Shown: in pieces, positions 17,902 through 27,747 of the stretch
How the letters are laid out: each line of letters begins with the position of its first letter
Position numbering within the stretch: the stretch's first letter is position 1
The notes under the pieces: model-generated
The model's input: only the letters and a program-made list of their open reading frames with translations
The model's database searches: none
Told to the model about the DNA's origin: nothing
Translations under genes and position numbers: made by a program
NCBI GenBank assembly: GCA_947175695.1
Contig: CAMWNT010000007.1
Location: 1 to 40,847 of the forward strand
Direction of reading: 5' to 3'
Length of the DNA stretch: 40,847 nucleotides
Source of the DNA: an uncultured Porphyromonadaceae bacterium
GTDB taxonomy: Bacteria; Bacteroidota; Bacteroidia; Bacteroidales; Muribaculaceae

Positions 17902-18837
17902 ATGGCATCCCCACTGAAATCAAATTACATCAAGATTCTCGCCCACGCCGGAGCACTCGTCACGGCAGCCGCGTGGGGCACGTCGTTTCTTTCTACAAAA
18001 GTGCTTATGAGCGATGGCGGATTCTCCCCGATCGAGATGTATGTGTTCCGTTTCGCCGTGGCTTATGTCCTCCTCCTCGTCCTGACTTTCAAAAAAATAT
18101 TCGCCAACGACTGGCGCGATGAGCTCCAGCTCCTGCTCTGCGGCGTCTGCGCCGGATCGCTCTATTTCATCACAGAGAACTACGCCCTGCAGAACACATC
18201 GACCGGCAATGTCTCGCTCCTGGCGAGCATCTCCCCCCTTTTCACCGCCGCCATCATGGGGCTCGTGTTCCGGACTCGTATCGCCCCGGGAGTCATCATC
18301 GGCTCCCTCATCGCTTTCATCGGCGTCGGATGCGTCATCTTCGGAGGCGCCGAAAGCTTCGAAATCAAGCCTACAGGCGACCTCCTCGCTCTCTGCGCGT
18401 CGCTCTCCTGGGCTGTATATACAATTGCCGCCAAGCGATTGATTCCGCTTTATTCCGGACTCTTCATCACCCGAAAACTCTTCTTCTACGGCGTCGTCAC
18501 TGCCATCCCGCTCCTCCTCTTGCAACACGATGTCAGCCATATACCCTATCACATCGGGATGCTCTTCAATTTTGCGCATCCGCAGATTTTCTTTAACTTT
18601 GCATTCCTCGTCATGTTCTGCTCGGTGCTCGCCTATCTCGTCTGGAATGAGGTGATGCGTGTGCTCGGGCCCGTGGCCACCAACAATTATCTTTATCTCC
18701 AGCCGCTTGTGACGATGGTGGCCGCTTATTTCGTGCTCGGCGAGCCGATCTATCCTCTCAGCTATGTCGGTTGCGCTCTGATCATCGGCGGCCTCGTGGT
18801 AGCCGACAAGCTCCATATCCGGAAGCGGGAGGAATGA
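17902..18837 (+). CDS. EamA/DMT-family permease
   Basis: AAAWGTSFLSTKVLM, internal duplication, 10-TM-like. Confidence 0.9.
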   Translation: MASPLKSNYIKILAHAGALVTAAAWGTSFLSTKVLMSDGGFSPIEMYVFRFAVAYVLLLVLTFKKIFANDWRDELQLLLCGVCAGSLYFITENYALQNTSTGNVSLLASISPLFTAAIMGLVFRTRIAPGVIIGSLIAFIGVGCVIFGGAESFEIKPTGDLLALCASLSWAVYTIAAKRLIPLYSGLFITRKLFFYGVVTAIPLLLLQHDVSHIPYHIGMLFNFAHPQIFFNFAFLVMFCSVLAYLVWNEVMRVLGPVATNNYLYLQPLVTMVAAYFVLGEPIYPLSYVGCALIIGGLVVADKLHIRKREE

Positions 18838-18912
18838 CCCCGCCGAAGCATCGCTCCCGAATCATGCGGCATCAGTCCCCAAGCCAATCAAAAATCAAAA
18901 ATATCTCAACCA

Positions 18913-19782
18913 GTGGGTATAATCTACGACGACATAAACCTTCCTGAAAAGGTCAGCGACATTCTGCTGCATGATTTCTTCTTGATGGAAAATGTGCCGG
19001 CCATGATGGTCAAGACCGTGAAGAATCCTGTGAAATTCTCTGCCTTCACCTCTATCTTCGTCACTCGCGGATCTTGCGAAGCCGACATCAATCTGAGCCG
19101 CTACTCTATCGAAGCGCCTGCCATAATCAACGTCATGGCCGATCAGATCGTAATGCCTCGCCATGTGCCGGATGATTTCCAGGCATCGTTTATGGTGTTT
19201 TCCGACCGACTTGTCAACAGTATCTCCGCCTGCATCAAGGATCTCGGCATCTATCAGGCGGCCGGATCAAGGCCGGTGCAGAAGATCGACATCGCCGATC
19301 TCGACGCCTACAACCGCTTCTATGCCGACATGCGCGCCATCTCTCACTCCAAAAACGCCCACACCTATGAGGCACTTCTCTTCACGACGGCCGCATTCTT
19401 CCACACCACTGTGATCAAATATTTCGAATCGATGGTGGTGCACGATCTCGAGGGGATGCAAAACCGCATAGCCGACAAATTCATGCGCCTTGTGCAACAA
19501 AATTTCCGCAAAGAGCGCTTCCTCAACTTCTATGCCGACAAGCTCGAGATCACGCCCAAACATCTCTCGCGCACCGTCAAGACCCAGACCGGCATATCGG
19601 CCGTAGAATGGATCACTCGCTTCATCATTCTCGAAGCGAAAGTGATGCTTCGCTCGTCGAATCTCAACATCCAGCAGATATCCGATGAGCTAAACTTTCC
19701 CTCACAATCCTTTTTCGGCAAATATTTCAAGAAAGCCACAGGCGTCACCCCCAAGGAATATCGCGCCTCCAATCCAGGTTAG
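18913..19782 (+). CDS. AraC-family transcriptional regulator (GTG start)
   Basis: C-terminal HTH: FYADKLEITPKHLSRTVKTQTGISAVEWI...IQQISDELNFPSQSFFGKYFKKATGVTPKEYR. Confidence 0.93.
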   Translation: MGIIYDDINLPEKVSDILLHDFFLMENVPAMMVKTVKNPVKFSAFTSIFVTRGSCEADINLSRYSIEAPAIINVMADQIVMPRHVPDDFQASFMVFSDRLVNSISACIKDLGIYQAAGSRPVQKIDIADLDAYNRFYADMRAISHSKNAHTYEALLFTTAAFFHTTVIKYFESMVVHDLEGMQNRIADKFMRLVQQNFRKERFLNFYADKLEITPKHLSRTVKTQTGISAVEWITRFIILEAKVMLRSSNLNIQQISDELNFPSQSFFGKYFKKATGVTPKEYRASNPG

Positions 19783-19963
19783 GTTTTAGGTTTTAGGTTT
19801 TAGGGGTTAGGTTTTAGGTTTTAGGTTTTAGCCTATATCAAGATAAATCCCGATTAATCATGATTAATCGGGATTTATCTGAATGGCGAGTAGGGTCCTT
19901 AGTAGAGCCTAACGCCTAATACCTAAAACCTAATACCTAAAACCTGAAACCTAATACCTACCG
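19779..19963. repeat. TTAGGNN dyad element E2 with perfect 40-bp palindrome core
   Basis: 7 TTAGGNN units 19779-19827; palindrome 19841-19880; 8 CCTNNNN units 19908-19963. Confidence 0.95.
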
Positions 19964-20716
19964 CCTCTTCCCCTGCAGCCACTCGAGCAGACGCGCGGAG
20001 AATTCTTCGTTCATCGCGCGAGGATAACGCACCTCGGCGAATACCTGTGCCAGATTGCGCTTGCCGTTCTCGGCCACAAATCCGCGATTGGCCGGATAGT
20101 CTTCTTTCACCTTATAAAGATCCAGGATCTCGGCATCGCTGTCGGCGCGATAGCGCTCTTCATGCACAAAGGCCTTCAGGTCGAGACGCTCGGTCGGTGT
20201 TCCCTCCTCCGCCGGCCAGCCGATGGCCAGACATGCCACAGGCATCGTCAGCCGCGGCAATTCCAGATATTCCGAAATGGCCGGCGCGTTATAGATCGCC
20301 GTGCCAAGCCAGCATGTGCCAAGGCCGTGAAGCTCGGCAATCGTGACAATCTGCTGCGCAAGGATCACAGCGTCGGCAAAGGCTGATGTCAGCGACAGAA
20401 AATTGTCGTAGGCCGCATCGGCATCGCTAAGTTCACACCAGCGTGTGAACCGGTCGAAATCCGCACACACCGTCAGCAACACCGGAGCCTTCGACGCCGG
20501 CTGGCTGAAATGAAGCTCCGACAAGCCGGCGCGGCGCTCTGCATCGCGAGTGACGACGACCGAATACAACTGCATATTGCCGCATGTCGGCGCCTTCGAC
20601 GCCTGCAACAATATATCGTCAAGCAACTTAGGATCTACATCCTCATCGCTGAACTTTCTCACACTTCTACGATTCGAGAAATAATTCCGAACCCTTTCTT
20701 CAATAAATTTTCCCAT
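19958..20716 (-). CDS. Nitroreductase family protein
   Basis: MGKFIEERVRNYFSNRRSVRKFSDEDVDPKLLDDILLQASKAPTCGNMQLYSVVV, LGTCWLGTA; start trimmed. Confidence 0.9.
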   Translation of the reverse strand: MGKFIEERVRNYFSNRRSVRKFSDEDVDPKLLDDILLQASKAPTCGNMQLYSVVVTRDAERRAGLSELHFSQPASKAPVLLTVCADFDRFTRWCELSDADAAYDNFLSLTSAFADAVILAQQIVTIAELHGLGTCWLGTAIYNAPAISEYLELPRLTMPVACLAIGWPAEEGTPTERLDLKAFVHEERYRADSDAEILDLYKVKEDYPANRGFVAENGKRNLAQVFAEVRYPRAMNEEFSARLLEWLQGKRR

Positions 20717-20865
20717 CGGGGCAATCTTTTTAAACTTTTTATAACGCAAATATAAGAATAATTTTTTAATTTTGTAGTCACTCTTCCACTCCTCACTGAC
20801 GCTCCGCTTCTTCCCCTTCAGGAGTCGCGGAGTCAACAAATCGATGGAAGCCCCCCGAACCGAAA

Positions 20866-23424
20866 ATGACTCAGCAATATACATATGACGAGGCCTACAA
20901 CGCCTCCCTGAAATATTTCAAGGGCGACGAACTCGCCGCCCGCGTATGGACATCAAAGTATGCCCTCAAGGACTCCGACGGTCATCTCTATGAGCTTACC
21001 CCCGACGACATGCATCGTCGCCTGGCCGGCGAGCTGGCACGCATAGAGCAGAAATATCCCGAGCCCTTATCGGCCGAAGAGATCTTCGGTGTGCTCAAGG
21101 ATTTCAAATATATCGTGCCCCAGGGAAGCCCGATGGCCGGAATCGGCAACAGCCATCAAGTCGGTTCGCTTTCGAATTGCTTTGTGATCGGTCTTGACGG
21201 AAAGCCCGACTCCTACGGCGGTATCATCAAAATCGACGAAGAGCAGGTGCAGCTCATGAAGCGCCGCGGCGGCGTCGGCCACGACCTCTCTCATATCCGC
21301 CCGAAAGGGAGCCCGGTCAAAAACTCCGCATTGACATCTACCGGCCTTGTGCCCTTCATGGAGCGCTATTCCAACTCCACCCGCGAAGTTGCCCAGGACG
21401 GACGTCGCGGAGCATTGATGCTGACTGTCAGCATCAAGCATCCCGACTCGGAGCATTTCATCGACGCAAAGATGACCGAAGGGAAAGTGACCGGCGCCAA
21501 CGTGTCGGTCAGAATCGACGACGACTTCATGAAAGCCGCCGTCGAAGGAATCCCCTATCGTCAGCAATATCCGATTGACGCTCAAACTCCGAAATACACC
21601 AAAGAGATCGACGCCCGGAAACTCTGGCAGAAGATTGTGCACAACGCATGGAAAAGCGCCGAGCCGGGAGTGCTCTTCTGGGATACGATCACGCGCGAGA
21701 GTGTGCCCGATTGCTATGCCGATCTCGGATTTCAGACGATATCCACCAATCCCTGCGGCGAAATTCCTCTCTGCCCTTACGACAGCTGTCGCCTTGTGGC
21801 CGTCAATCTTTATAGTTATGTCCGCGATCCCTTCACTCCCCATGCGGAGTTTGATTTCGAGCTCTTCCGCAGTCATATGAAATATGCCCAGCGGATCATG
21901 GACGACATCATTGATCTCGAGATGGAGAAGATCGATCTTATCATCGAAAAGATCAACGCTGATCCGGAGACGGCTGAAGTGAAGCAGACGGAGCTCAATC
22001 TTTGGAAAAAGATCCGCGAAAAGACGCTCCGCGGCCGACGCACCGGCTGCGGCACAACAGGCGAAGGCGACATGCTGGCCGCTCTCGGACTGCATTATGG
22101 CACACCCGAGGCCACGGCCTTCTCCGAGAAGGTGCATCGCGAGCTGGCTCTGGGCTATTATCGCGCGAGCGTTGACGCGGCCCGCCTGCGCGGCGCATTC
22201 GAGGTCTACGACGCCGACCGCGAGAAAGACAATCCATTCATCGCCCGTCTGCGCGAAGCCGATCCGGCTCTCTATGAGGAGATGACCCGCTACGGTCGCC
22301 GCAACATAGCCTGCCTGACGATCGCCCCGACCGGCACGACATCGCTTATGACCCAGACATCGTCGGGCATCGAGCCGGTGTTCTCCCCGATCTATAAGCG
22401 TCGCCGCAAGGTCAACCCCAACGACGCCAATGTGACGATCGATTTCGTCGATGAAGTCGGCGATGCGTTTGAAGAATACGTGGTCTATCACCATAAATTC
22501 CTCGAATGGATGTGCGTCAACGGCCACGAACCGAAGAAAAACATGACAGCCGAAGAGATTGACGCTCTTGTGGCGCTGTCGCCTTATTATAAAGCTTCGG
22601 CCAATGAGATCGACTGGGTGGAGAAGGTGCGCATGCAAGGCACTGTCCAGAAATGGGTCGACCATTCGATTTCTGTGACGATCAATCTTCCGAACGATGT
22701 CACTGAAGAGCTTGTCGGCCAACTCTATGTCGAGGCATGGAAGGCCGGCTGCAAGGGCTGCACCGTCTATCGCGACGGCTCGCGCAATAATGTGCTCGAA
22801 TCGCTCGCCGCGAGCAAGAAGAAAAAGGCTGTCGGCGAAGAGCACCACGAGAACAAGATCATCCGCAACCCGGAGCATCTGCTCAAGCGCCCGGCCGAGC
22901 TCGAAGCCGATGTCGTCAGATTCCAGAACAACAAGGAGAAATGGATCGCCTTTGTCGGACTTGTCGACGGCAAGCCTTACGAGATCTTCACAGGACTGGC
23001 CGACGACGAGGATGGCATTTTCTGCCCGAAATCCGTCAACCACGGCCGCATCATCAAGGCCTACGACCCCGACGGAAAGAAGCGCTACGATTTCCAGTTT
23101 ATCAACAAACGCGGCTACAAGACCACCATCGAAGGGCTCTCCGAGAAATTCAACCCCGAATTCTGGAACTACGCCAAGCTCATCTCGGGTGTGCTCCGCT
23201 ATGGCATGCCCATCGACCAGGTGCTCAAACTCGTCAGCGGCCTTGAGCTTGCCGACGCATCGATCAACACGTGGAAAAACGGCGTTGAGCGCGCGCTGAA
23301 AAAGTATATACCCAATGGCATGCAGGCTGCCGGAGTCAAATGTCCGAACTGCGGCGAGGAGACCCTCGTCTATCAGGAAGGATGCCTGATCTGCAAAAAC
23401 TGCGGTACATCCCGATGCGGATAA
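20866..23424 (+). CDS. nrdJ: Adenosylcobalamin-dependent (class II) ribonucleoside-diphosphate reductase
   Basis: SLSNCFVIG, NPCGEIPLCPYDSC, CLTIAPTGTTSL, C-terminal CPNCGEETLVYQEGCLICKNCG. Confidence 0.93.
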   Translation: MTQQYTYDEAYNASLKYFKGDELAARVWTSKYALKDSDGHLYELTPDDMHRRLAGELARIEQKYPEPLSAEEIFGVLKDFKYIVPQGSPMAGIGNSHQVGSLSNCFVIGLDGKPDSYGGIIKIDEEQVQLMKRRGGVGHDLSHIRPKGSPVKNSALTSTGLVPFMERYSNSTREVAQDGRRGALMLTVSIKHPDSEHFIDAKMTEGKVTGANVSVRIDDDFMKAAVEGIPYRQQYPIDAQTPKYTKEIDARKLWQKIVHNAWKSAEPGVLFWDTITRESVPDCYADLGFQTISTNPCGEIPLCPYDSCRLVAVNLYSYVRDPFTPHAEFDFELFRSHMKYAQRIMDDIIDLEMEKIDLIIEKINADPETAEVKQTELNLWKKIREKTLRGRRTGCGTTGEGDMLAALGLHYGTPEATAFSEKVHRELALGYYRASVDAARLRGAFEVYDADREKDNPFIARLREADPALYEEMTRYGRRNIACLTIAPTGTTSLMTQTSSGIEPVFSPIYKRRRKVNPNDANVTIDFVDEVGDAFEEYVVYHHKFLEWMCVNGHEPKKNMTAEEIDALVALSPYYKASANEIDWVEKVRMQGTVQKWVDHSISVTINLPNDVTEELVGQLYVEAWKAGCKGCTVYRDGSRNNVLESLAASKKKKAVGEEHHENKIIRNPEHLLKRPAELEADVVRFQNNKEKWIAFVGLVDGKPYEIFTGLADDEDGIFCPKSVNHGRIIKAYDPDGKKRYDFQFINKRGYKTTIEGLSEKFNPEFWNYAKLISGVLRYGMPIDQVLKLVSGLELADASINTWKNGVERALKKYIPNGMQAAGVKCPNCGEETLVYQEGCLICKNCGTSRCG

Positions 23425-23541
23425 TCGCGGCCGATTGGGCTCGCTCCGGATTGAATGTCGCCACCGGCATCCACTCCTTGCCTCCCGAAATGCAGAATGC
23501 ATGCAGCTATATTTTCTGTCTTAACTAAAAATTCTATATAC

Positions 23542-26220
23542 ATGAAACTTAAATTTCATATCTCATACCACACCGTCTGGGGCGAATCGCTCTATATGGT
23601 CGGCAATATCCCGGCGCTCGGCGGCGGCGATCCGACCAAGGCGGTGGAAATGACTCTCGCGGGTCCGGATCTCTGGGAGCTCGCTCTCGATCTTCCGGCC
23701 AACACTCCGGCTTTCGACTATTCGTTTATCGTCAAGGCCCCCCAGAAGGCATGGCGCTTCGAATGGGGAACCCCCCATAGATTCGAGCCGGCCGACGGAG
23801 TGTCGTTCTACAACATATTCGACAACTGGCAGGATCAGCCGGCCGACAAGCCCTATTATTCATCGGCCTTTGTCGACGGCATGCTCTCACGCCCCTATCG
23901 CGACGCGGCGCCGACTCCGGCAGCCGGACAGCTTTGCCTGAAGATATGGGCGCCTATGGTAGAGCCCGATGATGTGCTCGCCGTAGCCGGCGAGCCGGCT
24001 GTGCTCGGCGGATGGGATCCCAAGAAAGCTCTCCGCCTCAACGATGCCAACTATCCTCTTTGGGAATGCAATATCCCGCTGAGTGAAGTGAAGGTTCCTT
24101 TCGAATATAAATTCCTCATCGTCAATAAGTCGACAGGCGCTGTCAAAGGATGGGAGGAAATGTCAAACCGCATCTTCGGCATCACTCCGACATCTCCGGC
24201 CGAGCGCATCGTCATCGACGGGATGCGATTCTCGACTCCCGGCCGCCCCTGGAAAGGCGCGGGCACAGCGATCCCCGTATTCTCGATCCGCACGGAAGAG
24301 GATTTCGGTGTCGGCGATTTCATGGATATCAAGAAGATGGTCGATTGGTGTGAGGAGACAGGCCAGAAGGTGCTTCAGATTCTTCCGGTCAACGACACGA
24401 CCAAGACCGGCACATGGGTGGATTCCTATCCCTATAGCGCCAATTCCACATTCGCTCTCCATCCGATGTTTGCGCGTCTGGAGGAGGTCGGCGTGCTGGC
24501 CGACAAGAAGCGCATGCAGCACTATCGCGATCTGGGCAAGCATCTCAACGAGCTTCCCGAAATCGATTATGAGGCTGTCAACAACGCCAAAAACGAATAT
24601 CTCCACGAAATCTTCGCCCAGGATTGGGAGAAAACATCGAAGAGCGAGGAGTATAAGGCTTTTGTCGAGGCCAACGACTATTGGTTGCGCCCATATGCGG
24701 CATGGTGTGCGCTGCGTGATGAATACCACACTCCCGACAATACGCTCTGGGGAGAGTATTCGACTTGGGACGATGCACGCATCAACGGCTTCATCGCCTC
24801 TCACCGCGCCGAGATCGATTACTTCTACTTTGTGCAGTATCATCTCGACCGCCAGCTCCGCGACGTGCGCGACTATGCCCACGCCCACGGCGTTGTGCTT
24901 AAGGGTGACATTCCGATCGGCGTAGGCCGTCAGAGCGTCGACGCCTGGCAGAGTCCCCACCTCTTCAATATGGATTGCTCAGCCGGCGCTCCGCCGGATG
25001 ATTTCTCCGTGCTCGGTCAGAACTGGGGCTTCCCGACCTATAACTGGGAGGTCATGGCGGCCGACGGATTCAGCTGGTGGAAGTCGCGTTTCAGCAAGAT
25101 GTCGGATTATTTCGACGCTTATCGCATCGACCATATCCTCGGCTTCTTCCGCATTTGGCAGATTCCTCTCGACGCGCTCCACGGCCTGCTGGGATATTTC
25201 AACCCGGCTCTCCCCTTCTCGCCCGATGAGCTGCGCAACAACTATGATTTCTGGATCGATCCCGATCTCCAGACTCGTCCGCTTATTCTCGAATGGATGC
25301 TGACCGATTTCTTCGGCGACGCGCTCGACGAGGCTAAGGAGCTCTATCTCGAGCCGGCCGGCGACGGACGCTATCACCTGAAGGAGCATGTCAACACCCA
25401 GGTGAAAGTGCGCAATCACTTCCAACATCTCGAAAAGACCGAGCGCAATCAGCGCATCGAAAATGCGCTCATGGGCCTGATCGACGATGTGCTCTTCATC
25501 GAGGATCCCTATCAGAAAGGGCATTATCATCCGCGCATCTCGGCTCAGTTCACATATCAGTTCCGCAATCTGACGGATTACGAGAAATGGTGTTTCAACC
25601 GCCTCTATAACGACTTCTTCTATCATCGCCACAACGACTTTTGGTATGGCAAGGCGATGTGGAAGCTTCCCCCGCTGCTCGACGCCACCGGCATGCTCGC
25701 ATGCGGCGAAGACCTCGGTATGATTCCCGATTGTGTGCCGGAGGTGATGCGTCAGCTGGAGATCCTTTCTCTCGAGATCCAGCGCATGCCGAAGGATCCG
25801 AAGTCGGAATTCGGCGACACCTGGCATTACCCCTATTTCTCTGTCTGCACGACTTCGACCCACGACATGCCCGGCATCCGCGCATGGTGGGAATCGGATC
25901 CCTCTCAGAGCCAGCGTTTCTTCAACAATGTGCTTCATGAGTTTGGCCAGGCTCCCTATTTCGCAGAGCCTTGGATCTGCGACAAGATCCTCTGGCTGCA
26001 TCTCGCATCTCCCTCGATGCTCTGCGTGATTCCTCTGCAGGATTGGCTGAGCGCCGATGGCGAACTGCGTCGTCAGAACCCCAATGAGGAGCAGATCAAC
26101 GAGCCCTCCAATCCGACCCACTACTGGCGCTACCGCATGCATCTGACGGTGGAGCAGCTCCGCAACGAGCATAACTTCAACGCCGCCCTCCGCGACAAGA
26201 TCCACCAGTCGGGCCGTTGA
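23542..26220 (+). CDS. malQ: 4-alpha-glucanotransferase (GH77) with tandem N-terminal CBM20-like domains
   Basis: Two starch-binding-like repeats (VGNIPALGGGDP / AGEPAVLGGWDPKKALRL), KVLQILPVNDTT, DAYRIDHILGFFRIWQIP, CTTSTHDMPGIR. Confidence 0.93.
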   Translation: MKLKFHISYHTVWGESLYMVGNIPALGGGDPTKAVEMTLAGPDLWELALDLPANTPAFDYSFIVKAPQKAWRFEWGTPHRFEPADGVSFYNIFDNWQDQPADKPYYSSAFVDGMLSRPYRDAAPTPAAGQLCLKIWAPMVEPDDVLAVAGEPAVLGGWDPKKALRLNDANYPLWECNIPLSEVKVPFEYKFLIVNKSTGAVKGWEEMSNRIFGITPTSPAERIVIDGMRFSTPGRPWKGAGTAIPVFSIRTEEDFGVGDFMDIKKMVDWCEETGQKVLQILPVNDTTKTGTWVDSYPYSANSTFALHPMFARLEEVGVLADKKRMQHYRDLGKHLNELPEIDYEAVNNAKNEYLHEIFAQDWEKTSKSEEYKAFVEANDYWLRPYAAWCALRDEYHTPDNTLWGEYSTWDDARINGFIASHRAEIDYFYFVQYHLDRQLRDVRDYAHAHGVVLKGDIPIGVGRQSVDAWQSPHLFNMDCSAGAPPDDFSVLGQNWGFPTYNWEVMAADGFSWWKSRFSKMSDYFDAYRIDHILGFFRIWQIPLDALHGLLGYFNPALPFSPDELRNNYDFWIDPDLQTRPLILEWMLTDFFGDALDEAKELYLEPAGDGRYHLKEHVNTQVKVRNHFQHLEKTERNQRIENALMGLIDDVLFIEDPYQKGHYHPRISAQFTYQFRNLTDYEKWCFNRLYNDFFYHRHNDFWYGKAMWKLPPLLDATGMLACGEDLGMIPDCVPEVMRQLEILSLEIQRMPKDPKSEFGDTWHYPYFSVCTTSTHDMPGIRAWWESDPSQSQRFFNNVLHEFGQAPYFAEPWICDKILWLHLASPSMLCVIPLQDWLSADGELRRQNPNEEQINEPSNPTHYWRYRMHLTVEQLRNEHNFNAALRDKIHQSGR

Positions 26221-26260
26221 TAGCGCCCCTCTGCGTCAACATATTCTTAGCTTAACATAT

Positions 26261-26300
26261 AGCCGCCGCAATCCGAATCAACGGACTGCGGCGGCTTTCT
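26261..26300 (+). terminator. Intrinsic terminator after malQ
   Basis: AGCCGCCGCA ... TGCGGCGGCT followed by TTCT. Confidence 0.75.
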
Positions 26301-26414
26301 CGTTCGCCCCCCCGACATCGCACGTCAAATGAGGGATTCAAACACTCACTATCGTCAAAATTTGATAATTCATTCGAGTTTTCGCAAGGTAAACGTCCCA
26401 TAAAGCGCATAGCT

Positions 26415-26530
26415 CTCTTAGAAACGGTTTAAATTTAACACGATTAAATAAAAAAACGTGTTTCGGAGAGAATCTTTCCCTCCGAAGAGTCGGCTTCCTT
26501 TAATCGTGTTAAAACTAAACATACTCTAAG
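26415..26530. repeat. Dispersed inverted-repeat element, copy 2 (about 116 bp, terminal inverted arms)
   Basis: Left arm ctcttagaaacggtttaaatttaacacgattaaa; right arm tttaatcgtgttaaaactaaacatactctaag; internal ttcggag...ctccgaa stem. Confidence 0.8.
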
Positions 26531-26620
26531 TTTGCGAAACATGAGTAATTCAAGATTTATCAAGCGGTTTGGCCTGCTATGACCTAATTTTGCATCAAAT
26601 CAATTTATTCAGGAATGACT

Positions 26621-26884
26621 ATGTGCAGAATTAAACTCGATCTCAAAAATCTTACACTCCGCGAGGGCGTCACCTATCTTATGGCGCTCCTTTTTCAGGC
26701 TACAGCTATCGCCGCCACATTTATCGGATTGTTTCTTCCTCCGCCGGGAAAGGTGGATTCGTCAATCATCAGTCTGATGGGAATCACTTCGGCATTCTGC
26801 GGCGCCGCAGTCGGGATCGCAACCCACTATGATTCCAAAAAGAATCAATCATCCGACAACACGGCATCCGGCGACAACCGATGA
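26621..26884 (+). CDS. Small putative membrane protein (two hydrophobic segments)
   Basis: MCRIKLDLKNLTLREGVTYLMALLFQATAIAATFIGLFLPPPGKVDSSIISLMGITSAFCGAAVGIATHYDS. Confidence 0.6.
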   Translation: MCRIKLDLKNLTLREGVTYLMALLFQATAIAATFIGLFLPPPGKVDSSIISLMGITSAFCGAAVGIATHYDSKKNQSSDNTASGDNR

Positions 26885-26962
26885 CCGCCAAACGACGGCG
26901 CCAACCATCGCGACTGCGCGATGCCGTTGAAAGGCAAAGACATACAACACAGTGCGGCATTT

Positions 26963-26998
26963 TTTGCGGCGGCGGTGATAGAAAACCGTCGCCGCAAA
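26963..26998. terminator. 14-bp GC-rich hairpin
   Basis: tttgcggcggcggt-gatagaaa-accgtcgccgcaaa (one G-U). Confidence 0.55.
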
Positions 26999-27166
26999 TG
27001 TCTTTATATATGTAAGCCCGACAAAAAGACAACAACCCGACAATCAAAGCTTACACAACTGACATCCAACGCATTGCATGTCGCGACGACATTGTTTTAT
27101 ATCCTGTTGGTATCGACTTCGGCTTTCTTTGCCGACCGGATTCTTTTGACAAATGAATTTTCTCAT

Positions 27167-27222
27167 ACTTTGACCATATTTTGACCATATTTTGATCCAT
27201 ATTTTGATCTTATTCTGACCAT
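27167..27222. repeat. Five 11/12-bp direct repeats, consensus attttgaccat
   Basis: actttgaccat, attttgaccat, attttgatccat, attttgatctt, attctgaccat. Confidence 0.85.
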
Positions 27223-27747
27223 ACTCTCCTCATTGGCTTTTTTAATTCTTCATCATCAATCTCTCCTCAGCAATCCCGCATTCCCAAGCGCCTCTGACGC
27301 GACAGGAATCCACGGGAAGCAACGCCACGCCCTTACAGAAGCGTGACGCCGCCAAAACAAGATCTCTCCTCACCCCACCAATCCGCTTTGCCGGCGCGAC
27401 ACCGTAGATTCCATCATGATCCGTATGCTCCATGCACACAGTTTAACATAGCCTTACGGATTCTCACACGGCTACGGTCTCGCGCCGGCTTTCTTTTTAT
27501 CTTGCCCCTACACCCCGATAGATCCGATAGCAATTCCCATTAGCCCCTATTAGTCTGACTTGTCCGACTTGTCTTATTAGCCATATCGGCCGGAGTCGAT
27601 TTCATTGCTTCGGTCAGCAAATTAATGTCGTTAATAAATGTAAAGGATCGGGAATAAACTTTTTCGCTCTCGCAACGTCATATTCAATAATCCCGGAACG
27701 ACACAACACTCCGACCGGCAACCCAACTGTTTCCACCGATTCTTCAA

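Noticed and set aside
20717-20865. Cobalamin riboswitch upstream of the B12-dependent nrdJ
   Set aside because: The divergent intergenic region is only about 150 bp, AT-rich, and has no recognisable B12-box; it is too short for a typical cobalamin riboswitch.
21067-23502. 811-codon ORF antisense to nrdJ
   Set aside because: The sense strand encodes a clearly conserved class II RNR; the antisense frame has no recognisable motifs and is expected from the GC-rich codon usage. The same applies to other long antisense ORFs (e.g. 24979-26205, 16483-17808, 32919-33887, 17920-18816).
15238-26884. Prophage (lysozyme plus small holin-like membrane protein)
   Set aside because: The two genes are about 11 kb apart with housekeeping genes between them and no structural or integrase genes.
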